Positions 1 through 5,287 are shown, numbered from the stretch's first letter. The stretch is 6,476 bases of DNA from Methanomicrobiales archaeon (GCA_017883495.1 JADGNL010000012.1:1-6476); one strand, 5' to 3'. Notes: generated by a model from the letters alone, not told the origin. A program made the numbers and translations.

Positions 1-336
1 AAGCTGAAGGGGTTCATGGACCGGTTCCAGGTCTTCTACTGGGCCAAGTACGGCCGGAAGCAGCCCATCGTCCCGAAGGAGCGGCGGGAGCAGCGGCACG
101 GGCTCCTGCTGGCGACCTCCGCCCTCTCCCGCGCCCACGCCCCGAACGTCTTCGACGGGGTCCGGTTTTCGACCGCGGCTTTCTTCGACATCGTCGACGT
201 GACCCCCGGCGAGGAGCTCCTCGTCGACGATATGGACGGCAAACGCGACCTCGCCAGGTTCCCGGAGCTGCTCGAAGAGGCGCACGCAATGGGGCGGCGG
301 CTCGGCGAGCGCGCCTGCGGAGGCCCCGGCACCTGA
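1..336 (+). CDS. Flavodoxin-fold / NADPH-dependent FMN reductase-like protein, C-terminal part (5' end outside window)
   Basis: This is the 3' end of a gene that starts before the window; 111 residues are visible and the frame is open from base 1. The visible part opens with LKGFMDRF, which resembles the 'LK-x-F-x-DR' helix of NADPH-dependent FMN reductases and iron-sulfur flavoproteins. A hydrophobic strand (LLLATSAL) follows, then NVFDG and a C-terminal helix rich in Glu, Ala and Leu that ends in a Gly/Arg tail. Family knowledge suggests a cytoplasmic FMN-binding redox protein. The N-terminal FMN loop and any cysteine cluster lie outside the window, so cofactor and partner cannot be judged. 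An ATG at 16 exists but would remove the conserved LKGF start, so it is probably internal. The gene converges on radC with 17 nt between stop codons. The subfamily is uncertain. Confidence 0.72.
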   Translation, partial: KLKGFMDRFQVFYWAKYGRKQPIVPKERREQRHGLLLATSALSRAHAPNVFDGVRFSTAAFFDIVDVTPGEELLVDDMDGKRDLARFPELLEEAHAMGRRLGERACGGPGT

Positions 337-353
337 GACGGGTCCGTCCCTGT

Positions 354-1013
354 TCAGAGCACGCCCGCCTGCTTGAGCGAGCGGTGCCCTTTCTTCGAGA
401 CGATCAGGTGGTCGAGGACCTGGATCCCGAGGAGCTCGCCGGCCTCAGCGAGCTGCCGCGTGATCGCGAGGTCCGGTCCCGAGGGTTCGAGCGATCCCGA
501 GGGATGGTTGTGGACGAAGACGACGGCCGCGGCCCGGTCCGTGATCGCGTCGGCGAAGGCCTCGCGGGGGTGGACCTGGCTCGCGTTCAACAGGCCGACC
601 GTCAGCGTCCGCGAATGGATCACCTCGCCGGCCCCGTTCAGGGTGATCGCGAGAAAGTGCTCCTGCTGCCGGTGCCGGATCAGCTCGACGTCGGGCAGAC
701 GGAGCACCTCCTCGGGGTTCGAGATGCGGAAGCCCTCGTTCTGGTCCCCGAACCGGCGGGCGAGTTCAACGGCGGCAAGGAGCTGGCAGGCCTTGGCCTC
801 CCCGACACCGGGGACCGCCACGAGGTGCTCGATCGTGATCTCCTGCTTCCGCTCGTCGAAGACCTTCTCGATCTCGTCGGAGACGGCGAGCACGCCCCGC
901 CCGCGGGTACCCCGACCGATGATCACGGCGATCAGCTCGCGAGTGGTGAGCGCCTTCGGGCCCCGCTTGATCAGTCTCTCCCGCGGCCGGTCCCGCTCGG
1001 GGATCTCGGCCAT
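354..1013 (-). CDS. radC: RadC-family JAMM/MPN+ domain protein
   Basis: The product is 219 aa, close to the usual RadC length of about 220-230. Near the start is the family signature IPERDRPRERL (residues 4-14). A helix-hairpin-helix-like segment follows (VPGVGEAKACQLL, 67-79), then a JAB/JAMM metalloprotease-like domain with HNHPSG at 168-173 and Ser178-x2-Asp181, giving the zinc-binding H-x-H-x7-S-x2-D pattern (His168, His170, Asp181). RadC was once tied to DNA repair, but its true role is unsettled, so no reaction should be assumed. I chose ATG 1013. The alternative GTG at 1034 lies next to a TATA-like CATATC (1037-1042 on the complement) that is 26-27 nt before 1013, which fits a leaderless transcript starting at the ATG. 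The gene is divergent from the rubrerythrin gene and converges on the flavoprotein gene. Confidence 0.93.
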   Translation of the reverse strand: MAEIPERDRPRERLIKRGPKALTTRELIAVIIGRGTRGRGVLAVSDEIEKVFDERKQEITIEHLVAVPGVGEAKACQLLAAVELARRFGDQNEGFRISNPEEVLRLPDVELIRHRQQEHFLAITLNGAGEVIHSRTLTVGLLNASQVHPREAFADAITDRAAAVVFVHNHPSGSLEPSGPDLAITRQLAEAGELLGIQVLDHLIVSKKGHRSLKQAGVL

Positions 1014-1034
1014 GCGCCGTGCCGCCACGATCAC

Positions 1035-1043
1035 AAGATATGC
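1035..1043 (-). promoter_or_regulatory. Putative TATA box of radC
   Basis: On the minus strand the motif reads GCATATCTT, centred about 27 nt upstream of the chosen radC ATG at 1013. That is the usual archaeal distance from TATA centre to transcription start. No Shine-Dalgarno site lies between the box and the ATG, which fits leaderless translation. This is by eye only. Confidence 0.45.
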
Positions 1044-1090
1044 TCGGCCGGGACTTCAACGTTCTTTTCCGTGATTGGTTCGGATGTCAG

Positions 1091-1109
1091 CGAAAGAAAA
1101 AGGTATAAG
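1091..1109 (+). promoter_or_regulatory. Putative BRE/TATA promoter of the rubrerythrin gene
   Basis: A purine-rich BRE-like stretch (CGAAAGAAAAAGG, 1091-1103) runs directly into TATAAG (1104-1109). The TATA centre is about 27 nt before the ATG at 1134, so the transcript is expected to begin at or within a few nt of the start codon. This is the best-formed promoter in the window. Confidence 0.65.
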
Positions 1110-1133
1110 ACGCACCCCGCTCCAGTAGTGTGC

Positions 1134-1637
1134 ATGTCGACCATGGACAATGTCGGAGCCGCCTTCGCTGGCGAATCCCAGGCGAACAGGAAGTACCTCG
1201 CGTTCTCGGAGAAGGCCGCGCAGGAGGGCTTCCCGGCCGTCGCGAAGCTCTTCCGCGCCGCGTCCGAGGCCGAGGCCATCCACGCCCGGACCCTGCTCGG
1301 CGTGATGGGCGGATCGAAATCGACGGCCGAGAACCTCGCAGGCGCCATCGCCGGGGAGACGCACGAGTTCACCGTGATGTACCCCGGGTTCCTCGCGGAG
1401 GCCGAGCGCGAGGGACAGACAACCGCGATCACGCCGTTCACGTACGCGATGAAGGCCGAGGAGGTCCACGCCGGGCTCTACACGAAGGCGGCCGAGGCCG
1501 TGAAGGCAGGAAAGGACATCGAGGCGGCAAAGGTCCTGCTCTGCCCCGTCTGCGGGAACGTCGCGCTCGACGAAGCCCCCGAACGCTGCCCCATCTGCGG
1601 CGTCCCCGGCGCCCGGTGGCGCGAGATCGCACTCTAA
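1134..1637 (+). CDS. Rubrerythrin (non-haem di-iron peroxidase)
   Basis: The product is 167 aa. Residues about 1-130 form a ferritin-like four-helix domain. Likely di-iron ligands are Glu14, Glu47-x2-His50, Glu75-x2-Glu78 and Glu109-x2-His112. The C-terminus is a rubredoxin-like knuckle with two Cys-x2-Cys pairs (Cys137/140 and Cys152/155) for one Fe(SCys)4. Family role: cytoplasmic reduction of hydrogen peroxide to water with electrons from rubredoxin or NAD(P)H-linked flavoproteins, an oxidative-stress defence in anaerobes. The reading frame stays open far upstream, opposite radC, but homology begins only around DNVGAAFAGES. ATG 1134 fits the TATA box at 1104-1109 and leaderless translation; ATG 1143 is the other option. 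There is no Shine-Dalgarno site. It is divergent from radC and converges on nifB. Confidence 0.95.
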   Translation: MSTMDNVGAAFAGESQANRKYLAFSEKAAQEGFPAVAKLFRAASEAEAIHARTLLGVMGGSKSTAENLAGAIAGETHEFTVMYPGFLAEAEREGQTTAITPFTYAMKAEEVHAGLYTKAAEAVKAGKDIEAAKVLLCPVCGNVALDEAPERCPICGVPGARWREIAL

Positions 1638-1644
1638 CCCCCAC

Positions 1645-1681
1645 TTTTTCCTGCAGGCACGAGGGAGCGGCGCTTCCCTTT
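1645..1681 (+). terminator. Possible terminator region after the rubrerythrin gene
   Basis: Eight nt after the stop codon is a T5 run (1645-1649), the kind of U-run that can terminate archaeal transcription. Downstream, AGGGAGC (1662-1668), loop GGC and GCTTCCCT (1672-1679) form an imperfect hairpin with one bulged T, followed by two further T. Either element could act as the terminator. Weak evidence by eye. Confidence 0.35.
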
Positions 1682-1720
1682 CGCGATCGACGATAGGGAT
1701 CCGCTCCACACCGAATAGTG

Positions 1721-1730
1721 AAAAGAAGAA
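1721..1730 (-). terminator. Possible U-rich terminator after nifB
   Basis: On the minus strand the sequence 20-30 nt past the nifB stop reads TTCTTCTTTT, a pyrimidine/U-rich tract of the kind associated with archaeal termination. No hairpin is needed or evident. It lies in the 113-nt convergent gap with the rubrerythrin gene. Confidence 0.35.
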
Positions 1731-1750
1731 GTCGAGCCGGGGCTGTCGGC

Positions 1751-2650
1751 TCAGGTGCCCTTGCTGCAGCCGCCCGGGGTCTGGAGGTCGTGGCCGAGCT
1801 TCCCGATCGCGTCCGCGCGGCAGCGCTGGCAGTGGCGCATCTGCTTGATGTAGGGCGCGCACCGGTCCTGCATTGCGCGCTTCTCCGCCGGCGTCGGGGG
1901 CACGACGTCCTTGAATTTATATTGCGGGATCACGGGGATCAGGTTGAAGGTGTACGCGCCGAGTTTGGAGGTCGTCTCGGCGATCTCGATGATCTCGTCG
2001 TCGTTGACGCCGGGGACCCAGACCGTGTTGATCTTGACGATCATTTTGTGCTTCACGGCCTCCTCGACCCCCTTGAGCTGGTTCGCGATCAGGATCCTCG
2101 CGGCCTCGACCCCCTCGTAGTGCTTCCCGTGATAGTCGATATGGTCGTAGATCTTCGCGCCGACCTCGGGGTCGAGTGCGTTCATCGTGACCGTGATGTT
2201 GCCGACATCGAGGGCGGCGAGCTCGTCGATCCGCTCGGGGAGCATGAGGCCGTTCGTCGAGATGCACCGGATCGTCTCGGGGAAGTGCTCCTTGACCAGC
2301 CGGAGGGCTTCGAAGGTCTCCTCGTTCGCCAGCGGGTCGCCGGGGCCCGCGATCCCGATCACCTTGATGAACGTGTGCTCGTCGAGGACCTGCTTGACCA
2401 TGGCGACGGCCTCCTCCGGCGTGACGATTCGGCTGGTCACGCCCGGACGCGACTCGTTCACGCAGTCGTAGTCGCGCTGGCAGTAGTTGCACTGGATGTT
2501 GCATTTGGGCGCGACGGCGAGGTGCATCCGGCCGAAGGCGTGGCAGGCCTTCTCGGAGAAGCACGGGTGCTCCTGGATCCGGCGGAGCGTGGACGGGTCG
2601 TACGGGACCTCGCGCCCGTCGACGGTTGCGGTGGGATAGCCTTCGGTCAT
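1751..2650 (-). CDS. nifB: NifB, radical SAM nitrogenase cofactor precursor (NifB-co) synthase
   Basis: The product is 299 aa, the short archaeal form: a radical SAM core without a C-terminal NifX-like domain. The SAM-binding 4Fe-4S motif is Cys50-x3-Cys54-x2-Cys57 (CNIQCNYC). Other NifB hallmarks are HPCFSEKACHAF (28-39), His43, Cys63, GPGDPL (102-107), Cys129, and the C-terminal pair Cys274-x2-Cys277 followed by ADAIGKLG. In characterised methanogen NifB proteins, residues equivalent to Cys30, His43, Cys63, Cys129 and the C-terminal Cys pair hold the two extra 4Fe-4S clusters, and all are present. The enzyme fuses these clusters and inserts carbide to make the 8Fe-9S-C precursor of nitrogenase cofactors. 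No nifH, nifD, nifK or nifE is in the window, and methanogens often carry nifB away from them. The ATG at 2650 has no Shine-Dalgarno site; a TATA box lies about 35 nt upstream. Confidence 0.95.
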   Translation of the reverse strand: MTEGYPTATVDGREVPYDPSTLRRIQEHPCFSEKACHAFGRMHLAVAPKCNIQCNYCQRDYDCVNESRPGVTSRIVTPEEAVAMVKQVLDEHTFIKVIGIAGPGDPLANEETFEALRLVKEHFPETIRCISTNGLMLPERIDELAALDVGNITVTMNALDPEVGAKIYDHIDYHGKHYEGVEAARILIANQLKGVEEAVKHKMIVKINTVWVPGVNDDEIIEIAETTSKLGAYTFNLIPVIPQYKFKDVVPPTPAEKRAMQDRCAPYIKQMRHCQRCRADAIGKLGHDLQTPGGCSKGT

Positions 2651-2681
2651 TGCGGGTCTGTTAGGGTTTCTCGCCGAGGTC

Positions 2682-2690
2682 CTATAAATT
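2682..2690 (-). promoter_or_regulatory. Putative TATA box of nifB
   Basis: The minus strand reads AATTTATAG, centred about 35 nt before the nifB ATG, which predicts a leader of roughly 9 nt. The box overlaps the TAA stop codon (2689-2691) of the upstream TPR gene, so nifB can be transcribed on its own even if read-through also occurs. No GGAA-N6-TTCC site, the operator of the methanogen nitrogen repressor NrpR, is visible nearby. Confidence 0.5.
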
Positions 2691-3051
2691 ACTCCCGTTC
2701 GCGGCGGCGCCGGAGACCCATTGCGCGCTCGTACGCGGCTACGGCCTCCTCCGCTCGGCCGAGCGCCGTGAGCGCGTTCGAACGGGCGAGGTGGATGGCC
2801 GGGCGGTCGGGCGCGACCTCGAGAGCGCGATCGTACGCGGCGAGTGCGTCCTCGTAGCGCTCGAGTGCGTAGAGGGCGTTACCGCGGCCGAGCAGGGCCT
2901 CGACCGAGTCCTGATCGTATCCGAGCGCCCGGCCGAACGACTCGATCGCGTCCGTATACTTGCGGCGGCGCGTGCAGGCCATGCCGCGCCGGACCCACGA
3001 ATCCGCATTCTCTCCGCCAGGGGGGCAATCGGTCGTGTACGGGCCAGCCAT
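2689..3051 (-). CDS. Small tetratricopeptide repeat (TPR) protein
   Basis: The product is 120 aa and consists almost wholly of three consecutive 34-residue TPR units at about residues 16-49, 50-83 and 84-117. TPR consensus positions are clear: Gly23 and Gly57, the KYTDAIESF and RYEDALAAY helices, and Ala/Leu before the turn (RALGYDQ, RALEVAP). It has no signal peptide or membrane segment, and the tail is strongly basic and charged (LRRRRERE). TPRs bind protein partners; the partner is unknown. I chose ATG 3051 because a TATA box (TATAAA, complement of 3077-3082) lies about 28 nt upstream, predicting a leaderless transcript. The frame stays open upstream, but only as a shadow of the phosphoesterase gene. 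The gene sits 26 nt after that gene and 38 nt before nifB, which does not by itself link it to either. Confidence 0.85.
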   Translation of the reverse strand: MAGPYTTDCPPGGENADSWVRRGMACTRRRKYTDAIESFGRALGYDQDSVEALLGRGNALYALERYEDALAAYDRALEVAPDRPAIHLARSNALTALGRAEEAVAAYERAMGLRRRRERE

Positions 3052-3076
3052 CACGCCGACTTGTGCCGCACGGACG

Positions 3077-3084
3077 TTTATAGC
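3077..3084 (-). promoter_or_regulatory. Putative TATA box of the TPR gene
   Basis: The minus strand reads GCTATAAA, centred about 28-29 nt before the TPR ATG at 3051. The TAA stop codon (3078-3080) of the upstream phosphoesterase gene is part of this box. This suggests independent transcription of the TPR gene at its start codon. Confidence 0.5.
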
Positions 3085-3458
3085 TGCCTCTCCTTCGCCC
3101 GGAGGACGAGCCACTGGTCCGGGCCGGCACGGCGGAACGGGACGAAGAGATACGGGCCCGCGTACCGGTCGCCGTGGAGCCGGACCTCGATCCGGTCCGC
3201 CGCCCAGGCAATCGGGTCGTACTCGCCGTGGTCGTGGATGGTCACCTCGCCCGCGCCGTACGAGCCTTCGGGGATGGTCCCGGCGAAGTCGATGTAGCCG
3301 AGCGGGTGGTCCGGCGTCCGGATGGCGAGCCGGCGCTCGCCCTCCTGTTCGGGCAGGCCTTTCGGCACGGCCCACGAGACGAGGACGCCGTCGCGCTCGA
3401 GCCGGACGTCGTAATGGTGCGTGCGGGCCCGGTGGTCGTGGACGACGAACCGGGGCAT
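3078..3458 (-). CDS. Stand-alone LigD-type DNA 3'-phosphoesterase
   Basis: The product is 126 aa and matches the N-terminal phosphoesterase (PE) domain of bacterial DNA ligase D from end to end. Family signatures are HHYDVRLERDG (14-24), SWAVPKG (28-34), DHPLGYIDFAGTIPEG (50-65) and YGAG (67-70). Every catalytic or metal-binding residue I recall from Pseudomonas LigD PE is kept at a constant offset of 33: His9, His15, Asp17, Arg19, His51 and Tyr55 (Pseudomonas His42, His48, Asp50, Arg52, His84, Tyr88). Family role: Mn-dependent trimming of 3' ribonucleotides and 3' phosphates at DNA breaks to leave a 3'-OH for repair. Stand-alone archaeal PE enzymes are known. No ligase or primase-polymerase domain is nearby. 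The start is 9 nt after the hsp20 stop, with no own promoter or Shine-Dalgarno site seen, so co-transcription with hsp20 is likely. Confidence 0.93.
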   Translation of the reverse strand: MPRFVVHDHRARTHHYDVRLERDGVLVSWAVPKGLPEQEGERRLAIRTPDHPLGYIDFAGTIPEGSYGAGEVTIHDHGEYDPIAWAADRIEVRLHGDRYAGPYLFVPFRRAGPDQWLVLRAKERQL

Positions 3459-3467
3459 GAAAAAGGG
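3459..3467 (-). other. hsp20-phosphoesterase junction with a T5 run
   Basis: On the minus strand, nine nt separate the hsp20 stop codon from the phosphoesterase ATG and read CCCTTTTTC. The T5 (complement of 3460-3464) could be a weak terminator that reduces read-through into the phosphoesterase gene. There is no ribosome binding site, so initiation may depend on translational coupling. Confidence 0.4.
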
Positions 3468-3965
3468 TTACTCGATCGGGATCCGCTCGCCGCGCTCGAC
3501 CGAGGTCTTCTTGAGCCGGAGCTCGAGGACGCCGTTCGTGAACGAGGACGCGGCACCTTCGGCCGTCACCTCGTGCGGGAGCGGGACCACGCGGGTCATG
3601 TACCCGAAGGTTCGCTCCTGACGTACGACCTGGCCGGCCTCGGCGGTCTCCGAGCGCTCCGAGCGGCGTTCGCTCGAGATCTCGAGCTCGGTCGGCGAGA
3701 GCAGGCGGACCGTGACATTCTCGCGGTCGACTCCGGGCAGGTCCGCGACCACGAGCACCTCGTCCTGGTCCTCGCGCACGTCGACGCGGAACTCGCCGCG
3801 GACCGCGGGCAGCAGTCGGTCGCCGACGCCGCCGGGCCCGAACCCGCCGCCCGGAAGATACTGCCCCGAGCCCTGGAGCATGCTGCGGAACCGGGTCTCC
3901 ATCTCGCCCATCATATCGTCGAACTGCCGCCAGATTCCGTCAAAGGGGTTCTCTCTGTATGCCAT
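3468..3965 (-). CDS. hsp20: Small heat-shock protein, Hsp20/alpha-crystallin family
   Basis: The product is 165 aa, normal for the family. Residues 1-55 form an aromatic, methionine- and glycine-rich N-terminal arm. Residues about 57-155 are the alpha-crystallin domain, with VVADLPGVDRENVTVRL (72-88) and the closing FTNGVLELRLKK (142-153, the 'GVL' signature). The tail carries the I-x-I oligomer-packing motif IPI (162-164). It is an ATP-independent cytoplasmic holdase that binds unfolding proteins. ATG 3965 is preferred over ATG 3971 because AGGAG on the minus strand (complement of 3974-3978) lies 8 nt from 3965 but only 2 nt from 3971. The upstream region carries a palindrome over a TATA-like element and a GC hairpin. 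It is divergent from the GTPase gene and is followed after 9 nt by the phosphoesterase gene. Confidence 0.95.
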   Translation of the reverse strand: MAYRENPFDGIWRQFDDMMGEMETRFRSMLQGSGQYLPGGGFGPGGVGDRLLPAVRGEFRVDVREDQDEVLVVADLPGVDRENVTVRLLSPTELEISSERRSERSETAEAGQVVRQERTFGYMTRVVPLPHEVTAEGAASSFTNGVLELRLKKTSVERGERIPIE

Positions 3966-3973
3966 CGCCATCT

Positions 3974-3978
3974 CTCCT
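3974..3978 (-). promoter_or_regulatory. Shine-Dalgarno site of hsp20
   Basis: The minus strand reads AGGAG, 8 nt before the ATG at 3965, and decides that start over ATG 3971. It is the only clear Shine-Dalgarno site noticed among the starts visible in this window. Confidence 0.6.
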
Positions 3979-3983
3979 GATCC

Positions 3984-4001
3984 GTCGCGGCCCGCCGCGA
4001 C
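3984..4001 (-). repeat. Perfect GC hairpin in the hsp20 5' leader
   Basis: GTCGCGG (3984-3990), CCCG, CCGCGAC (3995-4001): a perfect 7-bp inverted repeat around a 4-nt loop. If the TATA-like element near 4027 is used, the hsp20 mRNA would start at about 4001, placing this hairpin at its very 5' end, 5 nt before the Shine-Dalgarno site. It does not itself pair with the Shine-Dalgarno bases. Its role is unknown; mRNA stability, translation control or a DNA operator are all possible. Confidence 0.6.
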
Positions 4002-4018
4002 TACCCTCAGGTGAATCG

Positions 4019-4033
4019 GATTCGATAAGAATC
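4019..4033. promoter_or_regulatory. 5-N5-5 palindrome over the hsp20 promoter (candidate operator)
   Basis: GATTC (4019-4023), N5 (GATAA), GAATC (4029-4033) form a perfect inverted repeat. On the minus strand it includes a TATA-like TTCTTATC preceded by a BRE-like CGAAAGA, about 60 nt before the hsp20 ATG. The same arm-spacer layout (5-N5-5, different bases) is known for the Archaeoglobus heat-shock repressor HSR1 operator. Binding by such a regulator is inference. Confidence 0.4.
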
Positions 4034-4050
4034 TTTCGCCGGGACAACAC

Positions 4051-4058
4051 CTTTTTAC
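4051..4058 (+). promoter_or_regulatory. Putative TATA-like element of the GTPase gene
   Basis: CTTTTTAC is centred about 33 nt before the GTPase ATG at 4088, predicting a short leader of about 7 nt with no Shine-Dalgarno site. It is AT-rich against a GC-rich background. On the other strand it reads GTAAAAAG and could instead serve hsp20, giving a longer hsp20 leader. Confidence 0.35.
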
Positions 4059-4087
4059 CCACGCCGGACCGATCATTCTGTCGGCTC

Positions 4088-5272
4088 ATGATCACCCTTG
4101 CGCTCGCCGGAAAGCCGAACTGCGGCAAGTCCACCTTCTTCAAGGCCGCGACCCTCGCCGACGCCGAGATCGCGAACTATCCCTTCACGACGATCGACGC
4201 GAACCACGGGGTCGGCTACGTCCGCGCCCCCTGTCCGTGCACGACGCTCGCGCTCCCGGGCGGCGCAACCACCTGCGGCAACTGCACGGACGGCGAACGG
4301 TTCATCCCGATCAACCTGATCGACGTGGCCGGGCTCGTCCCCGAGGCGCACACCGGCCGCGGCCTCGGTAACCAGTTCCTGGACCGCCTGCGCGAGGCCG
4401 ACGCGATCATCCACGTCGTGGACGGCTCGGGCGCGACCGACGCCGAGGGCAACCCGGTCGGGGTCGGAGAACACGACCCCGAGAGCGATATCGCGTTCCT
4501 GCCGCTCGAGATGACCATGTGGGTCCAGGGGATCCTGGCCAAGCACTGGGCCCGGCTCCTCCGCGGGGCGCAGTCCAAGACCCCCGTCCTTCACGCGGCC
4601 ATCGCCGAGGTGCTGGCGGGGCTCTCGATCACGGTCGAGGACGTGGAGTCCGCGGTCCGGGAGACCGGGGTCGACCTCCTTCACGCCGACGAGGGCGGGC
4701 TCGTCGAGTTCTGCGGCGCCCTGCTCCGCCGGTCGAAGCCGATGATCGCGGTCGCGAACAAGGCCGACCAGGCCCCAGACGCGCTCCTCGACCGCCTGCG
4801 GGAGGACGGCGTCCCGCCGGCCACGGCCGCGGGCGAGCTCGCGCTCCGGAACGCGGCGAAGGCTGGCCTCGTCACGTACCTGCCCGGGGATCCGTCGTTC
4901 GCAGTCCCCGACCGGGCCGGGCTTTCGAAGGCCCAGGCGGCCGGTCTCGACGCGATCGCGGCCGTGATGGTCCGGCTCGGCGGGACCGGGGTCCAGCCCG
5001 CCCTGAACCGGGCCGTCTTCGAGCTGCTCGAGCAGATCGTGGTCTACCCGGTCGAGGACGAGACGCACTTCGCGGACGGACGCGGACGGATCCTTCCGGA
5101 CGCGTTCCTGATGCGCACGGGCGCGACCCCCCGGGACCTCGCCTTCGCGGTCCACACCGAGATCGGGAAGAGCTTCCTCTATGCGGTCGACGCCCGGACG
5201 CGGATGCGGATCCGCGACACCCAGCTCCTCAAGGACGGCGACATCATCCGGATCGTCTCGGCTGCAAAATAA
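4088..5272 (+). CDS. Archaeal Obg/YchF-related GTP-binding protein with TGS domain
   Basis: The product is 394 aa. The G domain starts at once with the P-loop GKPNCGKST (8-16), then YPFTT (31-35, G2 region), DVAGLV (79-84, G3) and NKAD (224-227, G4). NKAD predicts GTP specificity, unlike true YchF/OLA1 proteins, whose altered G4 motif favours ATP. Between G2 and G3 is an insertion with Cys49-x-Cys51 and Cys63-x2-Cys66, a possible zinc or redox site that I recall from archaeal relatives such as MJ1332. A helical section separates G3 from G4. The C-terminus (about 318-393) is a TGS domain, common in ribosome- or RNA-associated GTPases. The cellular role is not established; a translation or ribosome link is inferred from the fold. 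Start ATG 4088 puts the P-loop at residue 8, as is usual. No Shine-Dalgarno site is seen. It is divergent from hsp20. Confidence 0.9.
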   Translation: MITLALAGKPNCGKSTFFKAATLADAEIANYPFTTIDANHGVGYVRAPCPCTTLALPGGATTCGNCTDGERFIPINLIDVAGLVPEAHTGRGLGNQFLDRLREADAIIHVVDGSGATDAEGNPVGVGEHDPESDIAFLPLEMTMWVQGILAKHWARLLRGAQSKTPVLHAAIAEVLAGLSITVEDVESAVRETGVDLLHADEGGLVEFCGALLRRSKPMIAVANKADQAPDALLDRLREDGVPPATAAGELALRNAAKAGLVTYLPGDPSFAVPDRAGLSKAQAAGLDAIAAVMVRLGGTGVQPALNRAVFELLEQIVVYPVEDETHFADGRGRILPDAFLMRTGATPRDLAFAVHTEIGKSFLYAVDARTRMRIRDTQLLKDGDIIRIVSAAK

Positions 5273-5287
5273 GCAATGCGGAATATA

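Noticed and set aside
384..1133. Long upstream extension of the rubrerythrin frame across radC
   Set aside because: The extension is an antisense shadow of radC. Homology to rubrerythrin starts near 1143, and a TATA box at 1104-1109 fits a start at 1134.
1056..1862. Minus-strand open frame of 268 codons opposite the rubrerythrin gene
   Set aside because: It has low-complexity Arg/Leu/Gly content without motifs and overlaps a certain gene; a GC-driven shadow.
1718..2857. Open frame of 379 codons on + opposite nifB
   Set aside because: The protein is repetitive in Asp, Val, Leu and Arg with no known motif, as expected for the antisense of a high-GC gene. nifB on the other strand has unmistakable motifs over the same bases.
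3052..3375. N-terminal extension of the TPR frame to 3375
   Set aside because: It overlaps the phosphoesterase gene in another frame and has an Arg/Pro/Gly-rich shadow composition. The TATA box at 3077-3082 supports the start at 3051.
3966..4076. Longer hsp20 start at or before 4076
   Set aside because: It would translate the palindrome, hairpin and Shine-Dalgarno region. The family start MAYRENPF fits ATG 3965 with an 8-nt Shine-Dalgarno spacing.
5074..5092. Short repeat of GCGGACGGAC type within the GTPase gene
   Set aside because: It has only about two copies, lies in frame in the TGS region and encodes the ADGRGR segment common in the family; a codon-use effect rather than a repeat element.
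4073..5155. Minus-strand open frame of 360 codons opposite the GTPase gene
   Set aside because: It is rich in Asp, Arg, Val and Gly with no recognisable domain. The GTPase carries clear G motifs and a TGS domain on the other strand.
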